A DNA stretch of 64,000 bases from Gilliamella apis (GTDB lineage Bacteria > Pseudomonadota > Gammaproteobacteria > Enterobacterales > Orbaceae). Made by a program: the position numbers and the translations under genes. Below are positions 40,344 through 51,776 of this stretch, piece by piece (positions within the stretch are counted from its first letter, which is position 1; every line of letters begins with the position of its first letter). Under the pieces are notes generated by a model. That model saw nothing but the letters and a program-made list of their open reading frames with translations. It did no database searches and was not told the DNA's origin. The stretch lies in the NCBI RefSeq assembly GCF_002142155.1, contig NZ_NASD01000001.1:184384-248383 (forward strand). Reading direction: 5' to 3'.

Positions 40344-41414
40344 TTACTTTTTTCTACTCTTTAACGGCTGTGCTAAATCATTATTCATTCTTCGCAATAA
40401 TTGCTCAGTCGTTTCAAAGTTAATACAAGCATCAGTAACGGATACACCATATTTGAAATTTTCTTTTGGTTGTTCAGATGATTGATTACCTTCAAATAAA
40501 TTACTCTCTATCATGACACCAATAATCGAGTTATTGCCTTGCTTAATTTGCTCAATAATCGAGTCTGCAACGATAGGTTGATTGCGGTAATCTTTATTGG
40601 AATTAGCATGACTACAATCTATCATTAAGTTAGGGACTAATTTAGCCTTATCCATTTGTTGTTCACATAATGCAACATTTTCGGCATCGTAATTAGGTGC
40701 TTTTCCACCTCTTAGGATCACGTGACCATGTGGATTACCTAAAGTTTGTAATACTGTAACTTGTCCTTTTTGGTTAATTCCAACAAATCGATGTGCCATT
40801 GAAGCTGATTTCATTGCATTAATTGCTACGTCTAAACTCCCATCTGTGCCATTTTTGAAACCAACAGGCATTGATAGTCCAGAAGCCATTTCTCGGTGGG
40901 TTTGTGATTCAGTTGTTCTCGCTCCAATAGCTGACCAGCTGATTAAATCACCAATGTATTGCGGAGTGTTTGGATCTAACGCTTCTGTCGCAATTGGTAA
41001 TCCAATCTTAGTGATATCAAGTAACAACTTACGTGCTTTTTTTAAGCCATGTTCAATATCAAATGAGCTATCCATATGCGGGTCATTAATCATACCTTTC
41101 CAACCAACAGTGGTTCTTGGTTTTTCAAAATAAACTCGCATAACAATAAATAAGTTATCTTTCACTTCATCAGAAAGTTTTTTTAATTTATGTGCATATT
41201 CAATAGCTGCATCAGGATCATGAATAGAACAGGGACCACAAACTATAAGTAATCGGTGATCTCGACGTTCTAGAATATCAACAATGGTTTGTCGGGATGA
41301 AGCAATTTGATTTTCTAATTCAGATGATAATGGATAAAGGTTTTTTATTTCTTCGGGCGTGATTAACATATGCTCATCTCTGATTCGAACATTATTTAGT
41401 GTATCTTTTAACAT
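40344..41414 (-). CDS. aroF: DAHP synthase, AroF (tyrosine-sensitive) type
   Basis: Class I 3-deoxy-D-arabino-heptulosonate-7-phosphate synthase (356 aa, the same length as E. coli AroF) that makes the first shikimate intermediate from PEP and erythrose-4-phosphate. It shows CGPCSIHDP, the YFEKPRTTVGWKG block, ATEALDPNTPQYI, GARTTESQTHREMASGL, MIDCSHANSNKDYR and GVSVTDACI. It follows AroF rather than AroG or AroH (start LKDTLNNVRI, EALDPNTPQY). ATG 41414 is chosen because AAGGA lies just upstream; an ATG 27 bases earlier has no ribosome site. Three TyrR-like boxes upstream also agree with the AroF assignment. Confidence 0.95.
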   Translation of the reverse strand: MLKDTLNNVRIRDEHMLITPEEIKNLYPLSSELENQIASSRQTIVDILERRDHRLLIVCGPCSIHDPDAAIEYAHKLKKLSDEVKDNLFIVMRVYFEKPRTTVGWKGMINDPHMDSSFDIEHGLKKARKLLLDITKIGLPIATEALDPNTPQYIGDLISWSAIGARTTESQTHREMASGLSMPVGFKNGTDGSLDVAINAMKSASMAHRFVGINQKGQVTVLQTLGNPHGHVILRGGKAPNYDAENVALCEQQMDKAKLVPNLMIDCSHANSNKDYRNQPIVADSIIEQIKQGNNSIIGVMIESNLFEGNQSSEQPKENFKYGVSVTDACINFETTEQLLRRMNNDLAQPLKSRKK

Positions 41415-41450
41415 TTGGTTTTCCTTGTTAAAATCATTCATATTTTTATA

Positions 41451-41468
41451 TGTAAAATATTAATTACA
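41451..41468 (-). promoter_or_regulatory. TyrR box 1 upstream of aroF
   Basis: TGTAAA, six bases, ATTACA: 11 of 12 matches to the TyrR consensus TGTAAAN6TTTACA. It is the nearest to aroF, 37 bases before its start. Confidence 0.6.
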
Positions 41469-41481
41469 TAAACAAGCAATA

Positions 41482-41499
41482 TGTAAACACAAAATTACG
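41482..41499 (-). promoter_or_regulatory. TyrR box 2 upstream of aroF
   Basis: TGTAAA, six bases, ATTACG: 10 of 12 matches to the TyrR consensus. Its centre lies 31 bases (about three helical turns) from that of box 1, so proteins bound to both would sit on the same DNA face. Confidence 0.55.
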
Positions 41500-41545
41500 G
41501 AATAGTAAATCAAAAATTAACTTATTGTTAGATTAATTAATGTTT

Positions 41546-41563
41546 TGTAAGCTAATATTTACA
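41546..41563 (-). promoter_or_regulatory. TyrR box 3 upstream of aroF
   Basis: TGTAAG, six bases, TTTACA: 11 of 12 matches to the TyrR consensus, 64 bases from box 2. E. coli aroF also has three such boxes. A weaker fourth match (TGTAAA, six bases, TGTACG) lies at 41590-41607. Confidence 0.55.
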
Positions 41564-41600
41564 GGTATTAATAATTTAACTTGAGTGGATGTAAATAAAT

Positions 41601-41640
41601 ATGTACGGATGCGGTGAGAGAATTGCATGCATCCGTATAT
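41601..41640 (-). terminator. hairpin downstream of aroB
   Basis: ATGTACGGATGC (41601-41612) pairs with GCATCCGTATAT (41629-41640) with one wobble pair, loop 16 bases. It lies 33 bases past the aroB stop and is followed on minus by an AT-rich run (ATTTATTT). It is probably the aroB terminator that insulates the aroF promoter. Confidence 0.6.
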
Positions 41641-41673
41641 TAAATATGGCCGATTATGTGAAAAAATGAGAAT

Positions 41674-42753
41674 TTAAATAGATGATATTGCTTCTAATAT
41701 CAATTGTTTATCAACAACATCAATGACTTCAACTGCACCTATTTTAGTTGGCAAGACCAATCTAATTTGTCCTGAAAGAACTTTTTTATCTCGTAGCATA
41801 TGTGGAATATAAGATTCAATTGTCATTCGTTCCGGTCTTTTAACTGGTAGTTTAGCTTTAATTAATAGATTTTTTATTCGTTCAATATCTTTATCAGTCA
41901 ATTTACCAAGCAATTTAGCTGTTTGTGCCGCCATTAACATACCAACACTAACTGCTTCACCATGTAACCAATTACCATAGCCGAGTTCCGCTTCAATAGC
42001 ATGGCCATAAGTATGACCAAGATTTAAAATAGCACGCATGTCTTGTTCTGTTTCATCGGCGGCAACGACTTGTGCTTTTAGTTTACAGCAGTGATAAATA
42101 CAATAACTTAAGGCATCTACATCTAAATTAAGTAGATCATCGATATGCGTTTCTAACCAATTAAAAAACTCAGAATCCATAATGATGCCATATTTAATTA
42201 CTTCGGCTAAACCTGCTGAAAGCTCTCGTGGTGGTAGAGTTTTAAGACAATTAATATCAATAACGACAGCTTGTGGCTGATAAAATGCACCAATCATATT
42301 TTTACCAAGAGGATGATTGATGGCTGTTTTTCCTCCAACGGATGAATCAACTTGTGATAATAACGTTGTTGGTACTTGTATAAATTTAATTCCTCGTTGA
42401 TAAGCAGAAGCAGCAAAACCAGCGACATCACCAATAACACCGCCACCTAGCGCTATAAGGATGCTATTTCGAGTATGATTATTGGCAAGTAGAGCGGTTA
42501 GAATTTGATTCCATGTTTCCATGGTTTTATATTGTTCGCCATCAGGGACTATAACAAAATCTGTTTTTATCCCATGAGCCTCAAGCATATCTATCAAATG
42601 CTGTAAATAAAGCGGGGCAATCGTGTCATTCGTGGCAATAAGTACTCGCTGGCCGCTGTGTAGTTTGAAATGTTCGAATTGACTAAGTAAGTTTTCACCA
42701 ATAGTAATAGGATAACTGCGATTTTCTAATGCTACATCTAGGATCTTTTGCAT
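41674..42753 (-). CDS. aroB: 3-dehydroquinate synthase
   Basis: NAD-dependent enzyme (359 aa, E. coli 362) that turns DAHP into 3-dehydroquinate, the second shikimate step. Motifs include VPDGEQYKT, the NAD-binding [35 protein letters not shown], the metal ligands in LAEVIKYG and [11 protein letters not shown], and [15 protein letters not shown] 42753 is used: GGA lies 8 bases before it, and the upstream TTG overlaps this site. It sits directly upstream of aroF on the same strand, so two successive shikimate enzymes are neighbours, with separate signals between them. Confidence 0.97.
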   Translation of the reverse strand: MQKILDVALENRSYPITIGENLLSQFEHFKLHSGQRVLIATNDTIAPLYLQHLIDMLEAHGIKTDFVIVPDGEQYKTMETWNQILTALLANNHTRNSILIALGGGVIGDVAGFAASAYQRGIKFIQVPTTLLSQVDSSVGGKTAINHPLGKNMIGAFYQPQAVVIDINCLKTLPPRELSAGLAEVIKYGIIMDSEFFNWLETHIDDLLNLDVDALSYCIYHCCKLKAQVVAADETEQDMRAILNLGHTYGHAIEAELGYGNWLHGEAVSVGMLMAAQTAKLLGKLTDKDIERIKNLLIKAKLPVKRPERMTIESYIPHMLRDKKVLSGQIRLVLPTKIGAVEVIDVVDKQLILEAISSI

Positions 42754-42872
42754 AATTATTTCCAAACAAGTTTATGCCAATTTAATATTGCATGTTAACG
42801 ATAAAAAAGTGGCAGCGCAACTTAGAATCATTTAAACTTACTGCCAATTTTTATCTGTAATGTTGAATTTAT

Positions 42873-45475
<2,603 letters not shown>

Positions 45476-45811
45476 GTTGATTCATCTTGAAAAAAATATC
45501 TACCATTAAATTAACTACTATTGATTGTATAATTATTACAACATAATAACAATGTAAAAACAGCTTTTCTTTTTTAAAGAAATATTAAGATATGCTGTAA
45601 ATTTGAACAATTAAAGAAGCCATAATTTCTTAGAACAAAAAAATATAATTAATCAAGCATAAATATTATTAATGTTCATTTATGGAAGGTAGATCTCATA
45701 TTTATCAATTTATAATAAATAATCATTTAAATATCAAGGTAATTGCTATAGTTTAGCATAAAAAGAGCTCACTAAAATTACTTAAACGAGTAAGTTAAAA
45801 AGGAACTTATT
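45476..45811. other. AT-rich divergent intergenic region before tfoX
   Basis: These 336 bases separate the secreted protein (minus) and tfoX (plus). They are very AT-rich with no ORF worth calling. Just before the tfoX ribosome site (AAGGA at about 45800) lies a small hairpin (ACTTA with TAAGT). No full CRP/CRP-S site (TGTGA-N6-TCACA type) was seen. Confidence 0.5.
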
Positions 45812-46429
45812 ATGCGTAGAAAATTAGCGGAAAAAATAAAACAAGAGTTTTCTGGCTTTAAAGACGTTTCGATAAGATCGTTTTTTGGCGGATTTAGTCT
45901 TAATAGTGAGTCAACTATGTTCGGGTGGGTTGATCAAAAAAATATTTATTTAAGAGCTCATCCTAATTATCGATCACTTTTTATTGAACTAGGAATGCAA
46001 CCTCTTAATTTGGTTTTTGATGGTTCAAATAAATTACTTGATTATTATAAAGTCGGTGACAACCTACTGACAGACCGTAAGCAGTTATATGATATTGTGA
46101 AAATAGTCATTGAGCATGCTAAACAAGATCAAAGCGAAAAATTAGCAAAAACTCAAAATCGTTTAAAAGCGTTACCTAATATGACAGTATCCTTAGAAAA
46201 ACTAATGATAAGTGTTGATATTACCGATATTCAGAGTTTTAAAAGAATGGGTTACTTGGAAACTTATTATCGAATTAAACATAAGAATCCGAAACTATCA
46301 CTTAATATTTTATTTGGATTATATGGCGCATTATCTGGCCAACATGTAGCATTATTATCTCAAGATTTGAAAAAAGAAATAGAGTTAGCTTATCAGGAGT
46401 TTTTGCAAACCAAGCAAAACGTCGATTAA
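45812..46429 (+). CDS. tfoX: TfoX/Sxy-family competence regulator
   Basis: Protein of 205 aa with the two-part Sxy/TfoX plan: N-terminal domain (SIRSFFGGFSLNSESTMFGWV, then the NIYLRAHPN block) and C-terminal TfoX_C domain (LKALPNMTVSLEKLM, KRMGYLETYYRIK, LFGLYGALSG). In Haemophilus and Vibrio, Sxy/TfoX works with CRP at CRP-S sites to turn on DNA-uptake genes. The size matches the family (about 200-217). It stands alone and converges with rhlB across a strong hairpin. Whether the organism is competent cannot be told from here. Confidence 0.9.
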   Translation: MRRKLAEKIKQEFSGFKDVSIRSFFGGFSLNSESTMFGWVDQKNIYLRAHPNYRSLFIELGMQPLNLVFDGSNKLLDYYKVGDNLLTDRKQLYDIVKIVIEHAKQDQSEKLAKTQNRLKALPNMTVSLEKLMISVDITDIQSFKRMGYLETYYRIKHKNPKLSLNILFGLYGALSGQHVALLSQDLKKEIELAYQEFLQTKQNVD

Positions 46430-46452
46430 TTGTCGGTTTATCCTTTAAGTTA

Positions 46453-46490
46453 AATACCATCATTAAATTTATTGGTTTAATGATGGTATT
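46453..46490. terminator. bidirectional terminator between tfoX and rhlB
   Basis: The perfect 15-base-pair stem AATACCATCATTAAA with TTTAATGATGGTATT, loop 8 bases, lies 23 bases past the tfoX stop and 26 bases before the rhlB stop on the other strand. The tails are AT-rich rather than pure T-tracts. Confidence 0.75.
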
Positions 46491-46516
46491 AAATTAATTC
46501 GTTAGTTATTAGCTTA

Positions 46517-47743
46517 TTATGACGGCTTTCTACGAGTTGTTCTTTTGAAAGGTCTTGGCGTAGGTAGATCGGTGAGTAATGCTTGAGGATCATATTGACT
46601 AACCGGAATAGCGTGATCAATTGCTTTTTCAATAGCTGGTAGGTTTTGAGAGTAACGTTCACAAGCTAATGAAATTGAATAACCTTCAGCGCCAGCACGG
46701 CCGGTACGACCAATTCGATGTCGATAATCATCACAATCATCAGGTAAATCATAATTAAAAACGTGGGTTACATTTGGAATATGTAAACCTCGTGCCGCGA
46801 CGTCTGTTGCGACTAATATATCAAGATCACCTTGAGTGAATTTATCAAGAATAGATAAACGTTTTTTTTGTGCTATATCACCTGTCAATAAGCCGACACG
46901 ATGACCATCAGCCACTAAATGGCGCCAAATTTTCTCACAAGCAACTTTAGTATTTGCAAATATAATACAGCGGTCAGGCCATTCTTCTTCAATTAAAGTT
47001 TGTAGTAAAGCTAATTTATCCTCATTTGATGGGAAAAATAGTTCTTCTTTAATCCTATGACCAATTTTTTGTTCTGGTTCAACTTCAATATATTGTGGTT
47101 CATTCATATATTCAAAAGCAAGTTCACGAACATTATGGGTTAAAGTTGCTGAAAATAACATAGTGAGGCGTTTTTTAGGTGATGTCATATGTTTAAATAT
47201 CCAACGAATATCACGGATAAAACCTAAATCAAACATACGATCTGCTTCATCAAGAACGGCGACCTGAATTGCCTCTAAGTTAATATAATCTTGTTTTGCA
47301 TAATCAATTAGTCGACCAGTGGTAGCAATTAATATATCAACACCAGAAGACAACATTTTTAATTGTTTATCATAACCATCACCACCATAAGCTAATCCTA
47401 ATTTAATACCAGTTTCTTCTGAAAGAGGTAGCGCATCATGATAAATTTGTACTACTAATTCACGCGTTGGCGCAATAATGATAGCTCGTGGTTGATTCGG
47501 CTTATGATCGCCTAATGGATCATTATTCAATAAATGATTAAATGTTGAAGCCAAAAACGCAATCGTTTTACCCGTACCAGTTTGTCCTTGTCCTGCAATG
47601 TCAATTCCTTTTGAGGTTAATGGTAATGTTTGTTCTTGAATTGGGGTGCAATAAACGAAACCTTTTTTCTCCAATGCTTTTATAACTAATGGATGCAGGG
47701 GAAATTGATTGAAAGTTGTTTTTGTAAGATATGATTGAATCAT
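46517..47743 (-). CDS. rhlB: DEAD-box RNA helicase RhlB
   Basis: ATP-dependent RNA helicase (408 aa) that in E. coli works in the RNA degradosome with RNase E and PNPase. Helicase motifs: Q-motif [14 protein letters not shown], motif [14 protein letters not shown] at about 50, Ia [56 protein letters not shown]. The start ([19 protein letters not shown]) matches RhlB rather than other DEAD proteins. It is divergent from trxA, with rho after, as in enterobacteria. The C-terminal basic tail ([12 protein letters not shown]) is short. Confidence 0.94.
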   Translation of the reverse strand: MIQSYLTKTTFNQFPLHPLVIKALEKKGFVYCTPIQEQTLPLTSKGIDIAGQGQTGTGKTIAFLASTFNHLLNNDPLGDHKPNQPRAIIIAPTRELVVQIYHDALPLSEETGIKLGLAYGGDGYDKQLKMLSSGVDILIATTGRLIDYAKQDYINLEAIQVAVLDEADRMFDLGFIRDIRWIFKHMTSPKKRLTMLFSATLTHNVRELAFEYMNEPQYIEVEPEQKIGHRIKEELFFPSNEDKLALLQTLIEEEWPDRCIIFANTKVACEKIWRHLVADGHRVGLLTGDIAQKKRLSILDKFTQGDLDILVATDVAARGLHIPNVTHVFNYDLPDDCDDYRHRIGRTGRAGAEGYSISLACERYSQNLPAIEKAIDHAIPVSQYDPQALLTDLPTPRPFKRTTRRKPS

Positions 47744-47896
47744 TATTGTTTAAAATATAATTATCAGAATTTGGCAATTGTAACATACTAAATACAACAA
47801 CTTCACTAATAATTATATCCTATTATAATAATTACTAGCAGTAGATATGAAAATATCCTAATATAATTTCAGATAAATTCCTTAGGAGATAATTAA

Positions 47897-48223
47897 ATGA
47901 GTCATAGCATTGTTTCACTTTCTGAAGCTACATTTGATAAAACAATTAATGAATCAACAAAGCCTGTATTAGTTGATTTTTGGGCTGAATGGTGTGGACC
48001 TTGTAAAATGGTTGCCCCTATTTTAGAGGAAATCGCTCAAGAATATGGTGATAAAATTATTATTGCTAAATTAAACGTAGAACAAAATCCGAGTATAGCA
48101 CCAAAATTTGGTATTCGTGGTATTCCAACATTGTTAATTTTTAAAAATGGTGAAGTAGTTGCTACTCAAGTAGGTGCCTTATCAAAAGCACAACTTAAAG
48201 CATTTATCGACCCACAACTTTAA
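47897..48223 (+). CDS. trxA: thioredoxin 1
   Basis: Thioredoxin of 108 aa, the general cytoplasmic disulfide reductase and electron donor. The active site WCGPCK has its cysteines at residues 33 and 36, followed by the buried [11 protein letters not shown] helix and the cis-Pro motif [14 protein letters not shown] lies 8 bases before the ATG. A hairpin terminator follows 20 bases after the stop, so trxA and rho are probably separate units. Confidence 0.97.
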   Translation: MSHSIVSLSEATFDKTINESTKPVLVDFWAEWCGPCKMVAPILEEIAQEYGDKIIIAKLNVEQNPSIAPKFGIRGIPTLLIFKNGEVVATQVGALSKAQLKAFIDPQL

Positions 48224-48243
48224 TTTGTCCAATGAATATTAGT

Positions 48244-48275
48244 AATAAGCGTTTATAATGACGCTTATTATTTTT
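48244..48275 (+). terminator. trxA terminator
   Basis: AATAAGCGT pairs with ACGCTTATT around an 8-base loop and is followed by ATTTTTAT. It lies just after trxA, in the 326-base trxA-rho gap. Confidence 0.78.
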
Positions 48276-48479
48276 ATTTCTATAAAATATAATCAAAAAT
48301 ATAGACATCCCTATAATTTTAGTGTAAATTGCTTGAAATCTTACAGAAACCCCTTTCAGCAATCCATTGTTTTTCTTGATAAAGTGGTGTAAATTCAATA
48401 TCCAATCGCGTAATTATCATCAAAAGCTAAGTAATAATTAACTTTACACATTGCTAGAAAGAGAAATTTTTATAAGTAA

Positions 48480-48545
48480 ATGAAAGAAATATACAACAAA
48501 AGCAGTAATTGCAAACATATCAATTTTATCCTCAAGAATTTTTAA
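48480..48545 (+). CDS. possible 21-residue leader peptide before rho
   Basis: ATG at 48480 opens a 21-codon frame (MKEIYNKSS to KNF) whose TAA ends 4 bases before the rho ATG. E. coli also has a short leader ORF (rhoL) in front of rho, but the sequence here is not similar. No good ribosome site precedes it. Its exact placement against rho, which itself has only a weak AAG site, suggests possible translational coupling. It could be chance in AT-rich sequence. Confidence 0.25.
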   Translation: MKEIYNKSSNCKHINFILKNF

Positions 48546-48549
48546 AACT

Positions 48550-49812
48550 ATGAATTTAACTGAATTAAAAAACACTTCTGTCGCCGAGCTTGTAGCTCTT
48601 GGTGAGAAAAAAATGGGGCTTGAAAATCTAGCCCGTCTTAGAAAACAAGATATTATCTTTGCAATCTTAAAACAGCACGCTAAAAGTGGTGAAGATATTT
48701 TTGGCGACGGTGTTCTCGAGATTTTGCAAGATGGCTTTGGCTTTTTGCGTTCTGCTGATAGTTCTTATTTAGCAGGGCCTGATGATATATATGTTTCACC
48801 AAGTCAAATTAGGCGCTTTAATTTACGAACAGGTGATACTATAGCCGGTAAAATTAGACCGCCAAAAGAAGGTGAGCGTTATTTTGCTTTATTAAAAGTA
48901 AATGAAGTTAACCACGATAAACCCGAAGACGCTCGCAATAAGATCCTTTTTGAAAACTTAACTCCTCTACACCCTAACTCTCGCTTACGTATGGAACGAG
49001 GCAATGGCTCAACCGAAGATATTACCGCAAGAGTACTTGATTTAGCCTCTCCAATTGGTAAAGGTCAACGTGGTTTGATTGTTGCGCCACCTAAAGCGGG
49101 TAAAACTATGTTACTGCAAAACATTGCGCAAAGTTTAGCGGTTAATCATCCTGAGTGTGAATTAGTTGTTTTAATGATCGATGAGCGACCAGAAGAAGTG
49201 ACTGAAATGCAACGTCTAGTTAAAGGTGAAGTTGTTGCTTCTACGTTTGATGAACCAGCGGCAAGACATGTTCAAGTCGCCGAAATGGTAATTGAACGTG
49301 CAAAACGTTTGGTCGAGCACAAAAAAGATGTGATTATTTTATTAGACTCAATTACTCGTTTAGCGCGTGCATACAATACTGTTATCCCATCATCAGGCAA
49401 AGTATTAACAGGTGGTGTTGATGCTAATGCCTTACATCGTCCTAAGCGCTTTTTTGGTGCAGCTCGTAATGTGGAAGAAGGTGGTAGTTTAACAATTATA
49501 GCGACTGCTCTAATTGATACCGGTTCTAAAATGGATGAAGTTATTTACGAAGAGTTTAAAGGTACTGGTAATATGGAAGTACATTTATCGCGTAAAATTG
49601 CTGAACGTCGCGTATTTCCTGCTATTGACTTTAACCGTTCAGGTACTCGTAAAGAAGATTTAATGACTTCTCCTGACGAATTACAAAAAATGTGGATTTT
49701 ACGTAAAATTCTCAATCCAATGGGCGAAATTGATGCAATGGAATTCTTAATCGACAAACTTGCCATGACTAAAACTAATGACGAGTTTTTTGAAATGATG
49801 AAACGCTCATAA
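48550..49812 (+). CDS. rho: transcription termination factor Rho
   Basis: Hexameric RNA helicase (420 aa, E. coli 419) that ends transcription at C-rich unstructured RNA. The N-terminal helical part ([15 protein letters not shown]), the OB-fold RNA-binding domain ([19 protein letters not shown]), P-loop [10 protein letters not shown] at about 177, Walker [13 protein letters not shown], the Q-loop and the R-loop ([19 protein letters not shown]) are intact. The shadow of a leader peptide lies just upstream. A hairpin with a T7 run follows the gene. Confidence 0.98.
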   Translation: MNLTELKNTSVAELVALGEKKMGLENLARLRKQDIIFAILKQHAKSGEDIFGDGVLEILQDGFGFLRSADSSYLAGPDDIYVSPSQIRRFNLRTGDTIAGKIRPPKEGERYFALLKVNEVNHDKPEDARNKILFENLTPLHPNSRLRMERGNGSTEDITARVLDLASPIGKGQRGLIVAPPKAGKTMLLQNIAQSLAVNHPECELVVLMIDERPEEVTEMQRLVKGEVVASTFDEPAARHVQVAEMVIERAKRLVEHKKDVIILLDSITRLARAYNTVIPSSGKVLTGGVDANALHRPKRFFGAARNVEEGGSLTIIATALIDTGSKMDEVIYEEFKGTGNMEVHLSRKIAERRVFPAIDFNRSGTRKEDLMTSPDELQKMWILRKILNPMGEIDAMEFLIDKLAMTKTNDEFFEMMKRS

Positions 49813-49847
49813 TTTGTTTTGTTTAAAGCAAGTTAATTAAAGTTATG

Positions 49848-49884
49848 AAAAAAAGCCGTATTAAGTATTGATACGGCTTTTTTT
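49848..49884 (+). terminator. rho terminator
   Basis: The stem AAAAAGCCGTAT with ATACGGCTTTTT, loop TAAGTATTG, is followed by a run of T. It is a classic intrinsic terminator 36 bases past the rho stop. Confidence 0.9.
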
Positions 49885-49985
49885 ATGGCAGAATGTAATC
49901 TAATTGTGACGAAATAATTGTGTTAACGCAGTAATATCAAACCTTGTAAGGTTATAAAGATTAAATCAAGTAAAGGAGCCAAATT

Positions 49986-51401
49986 ATGTCTAAACAACAA
50001 ATCGGTGTCATCGGAATGGCGGTTATGGGGCGAAATCTAGCACTGAATATCGAAAGTCGTGGATTTTCAGTATCAATTTACAATCGCTCTAGAGATAAAA
50101 CAGAAGAGGTTATAGCAGAACATTCTGATAAACGATTGGTTCCTTATTATTCTATTGAAGATTTTGTTAATTCTTTGGAAAAACCTCGTCGTATCCTAAT
50201 TATGGTACAAGCAGGTAAAGGTACCGATGCAGTTATAGATGAACTCAGACCCTTATTAGATAAAGGTGATATTATTATTGATGGTGGTAATGCTTATTTT
50301 GAGGATACAATCCGTCGTAATAAAATGTTATCAGATGAAGGCTTTAATTTTATCGGAACAGGTGTTTCAGGAGGTGAGGAAGGTGCATTAAAAGGACCAT
50401 CGATTATGCCTGGCGGTCAAAAAGAAGCTTATGAACTTGTTGCACCAATTTTAGAAAAAATTGCTGCAAAAGCGAATGGGGAACCTTGCGTAGCTTATAT
50501 AGGCCCTGATGGAGCCGGACATTATGTCAAAATGGCTCACAACGGCATTGAATATGGTGATATGCAATTAATCGCTGAAAGCTATAGTGTATTAAAACAT
50601 GTAGGTGGATTAACTAATGATGAACTTTCTGACGTTTTTTCTGATTGGAATAAAGGCGAGTTAGATAGTTATTTAACCGAAATTACGGCAGATATTTTTA
50701 AATATAAAGATGAAAATGGCGATTATTTGGTTGATAAGATTCTGGATGCAGCAGGTAATAAAGGTACTGGCAAATGGACAAGCCAAAGTGCATTAGATTT
50801 AGGCGAACCATTATCTTTAATTACTGAATCGGTATTTGCACGTTATATTTCAGCGATTAAGGATCAACGTGTTGCTGCTTCAAAAGTACTAAAAGGCCCT
50901 AGTAAAGAGGCATTTACAGGAGATAAGCAAGTATTAATTGAAAAAGTTCGTAAAGCGCTTTATATGGGGAAAATTATCTCTTATGCACAAGGGTTTGCGC
51001 AATTAAAAGCTGCATCAGAACATTATAATTGGCAACTAAATTATGGTGAAATCGCTAAGATTTTTAGAGCAGGTTGTATTATTCGGGCACAATTTTTACA
51101 AAAAATTACTGATGCTTATAATGAAAATAATAATATTGATAACTTACTTTTAGCGCCATATTTTTCTAAAACCGTTGAAGCCTATCAACAATCATTGCGT
51201 GATGTAATTTGTTTAGCTGTTTCGCATGGTATCGCTGTTCCTACACTGTCGGCTGCAATCGCATATTATGATAGTTATCGTTCAGCAGTATTACCGGCTA
51301 ATTTGATTCAAGCTCAACGAGATTATTTTGGTGCGCATACTTATAAACGAATCGATAAAGAAGGTGTATTCCATACTGATTGGTTAAATATTGAATCTTA
51401 A
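49986..51401 (+). CDS. gnd: 6-phosphogluconate dehydrogenase, decarboxylating
   Basis: Third enzyme of the oxidative pentose phosphate pathway (471 aa, E. coli 468): 6-phosphogluconate and NADP give ribulose-5-phosphate and CO2. It has an N-terminal Rossmann motif [46 protein letters not shown], the catalytic Lys block [17 protein letters not shown] and the C-terminal YFGAHTYKR with the substrate-binding Arg/His. AAGGAG lies 7 bases before the ATG. It is a single gene with a hairpin after it. Confidence 0.97.
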   Translation: MSKQQIGVIGMAVMGRNLALNIESRGFSVSIYNRSRDKTEEVIAEHSDKRLVPYYSIEDFVNSLEKPRRILIMVQAGKGTDAVIDELRPLLDKGDIIIDGGNAYFEDTIRRNKMLSDEGFNFIGTGVSGGEEGALKGPSIMPGGQKEAYELVAPILEKIAAKANGEPCVAYIGPDGAGHYVKMAHNGIEYGDMQLIAESYSVLKHVGGLTNDELSDVFSDWNKGELDSYLTEITADIFKYKDENGDYLVDKILDAAGNKGTGKWTSQSALDLGEPLSLITESVFARYISAIKDQRVAASKVLKGPSKEAFTGDKQVLIEKVRKALYMGKIISYAQGFAQLKAASEHYNWQLNYGEIAKIFRAGCIIRAQFLQKITDAYNENNNIDNLLLAPYFSKTVEAYQQSLRDVICLAVSHGIAVPTLSAAIAYYDSYRSAVLPANLIQAQRDYFGAHTYKRIDKEGVFHTDWLNIES

Positions 51402-51433
51402 TTCTGATTAATATCTATACTTGTTCTTATATA

Positions 51434-51458
51434 AGAGTGCAAAATTAATTTGCACTCT
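51434..51458 (+). terminator. hairpin after gnd
   Basis: AGAGTGCAAA pairs with TTTGCACTCT around a 5-base loop, 32 bases past the gnd stop. The following run is AACAAAATTTATT, so the U-tract is weak. Confidence 0.65.
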
Positions 51459-51488
51459 AACAAAATTTATTCACCTTTTATATCCTAT

Positions 51489-51497
51489 TTATCCACA
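51489..51497 (+). promoter_or_regulatory. DnaA box upstream of nrdDG
   Basis: A perfect TTATCCACA lies in the gnd-nrdD gap, 84 bases before the first NrdR box. DnaA is known to regulate class Ia reductase genes (nrdAB) in E. coli; a role here for nrdDG is only an inference. Confidence 0.4.
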
Positions 51498-51581
51498 TTT
51501 TTTTAATGCTATTCACCGGAAGACTTGTGATTATTGGCGTTTGCCTTGTCAAGTAAATTATTTTTTTTTAAAACTAGAAAA

Positions 51582-51597
51582 ACACAATATATGGTGT
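51582..51597 (+). promoter_or_regulatory. NrdR box 1
   Basis: ACACAATATATGGTGT fits the NrdR consensus acaCwAtATaTwGtgt at all but one position. It overlaps a TATAAT at 51597-51602 that could be the nrdD -10, so NrdR binding would block the promoter. Confidence 0.75.
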
Positions 51598-51612
51598 ATA
51601 ATTCAAGCATAT

Positions 51613-51628
51613 TTACTACATATAGTGT
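51613..51628 (+). promoter_or_regulatory. NrdR box 2
   Basis: TTACTACATATAGTGT matches the core of the NrdR consensus. Its centre lies 31 bases from that of box 1, the three-turn spacing expected for cooperative NrdR binding. The remaining 375-base gap holds the gnd hairpin, the DnaA box and a 10-base direct repeat (TAACTATTAA at 51712 and 51748). Confidence 0.7.
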
Positions 51629-51776
51629 TTTCTAAAGCGATGTGAAAATCCGAGTTTATATCAAAATGCCTCATATTTTAATAAAAAATCAATAGTTTTG
51701 AATAAATCCATTAACTATTAAGGTCGATAAAAACTCACGCTAAGCGCTAACTATTAATGAATATTGAGGAGTATAT

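Noticed and set aside
48204..48398. 64-residue minus-strand frame after trxA
   Set aside because: It overlaps the trxA end and its terminator and resembles no protein; AT-rich noise.
51421..51645. 74-residue frame after gnd
   Set aside because: It covers the gnd hairpin, the DnaA box and both NrdR boxes, has no ribosome site and has AT-driven composition.
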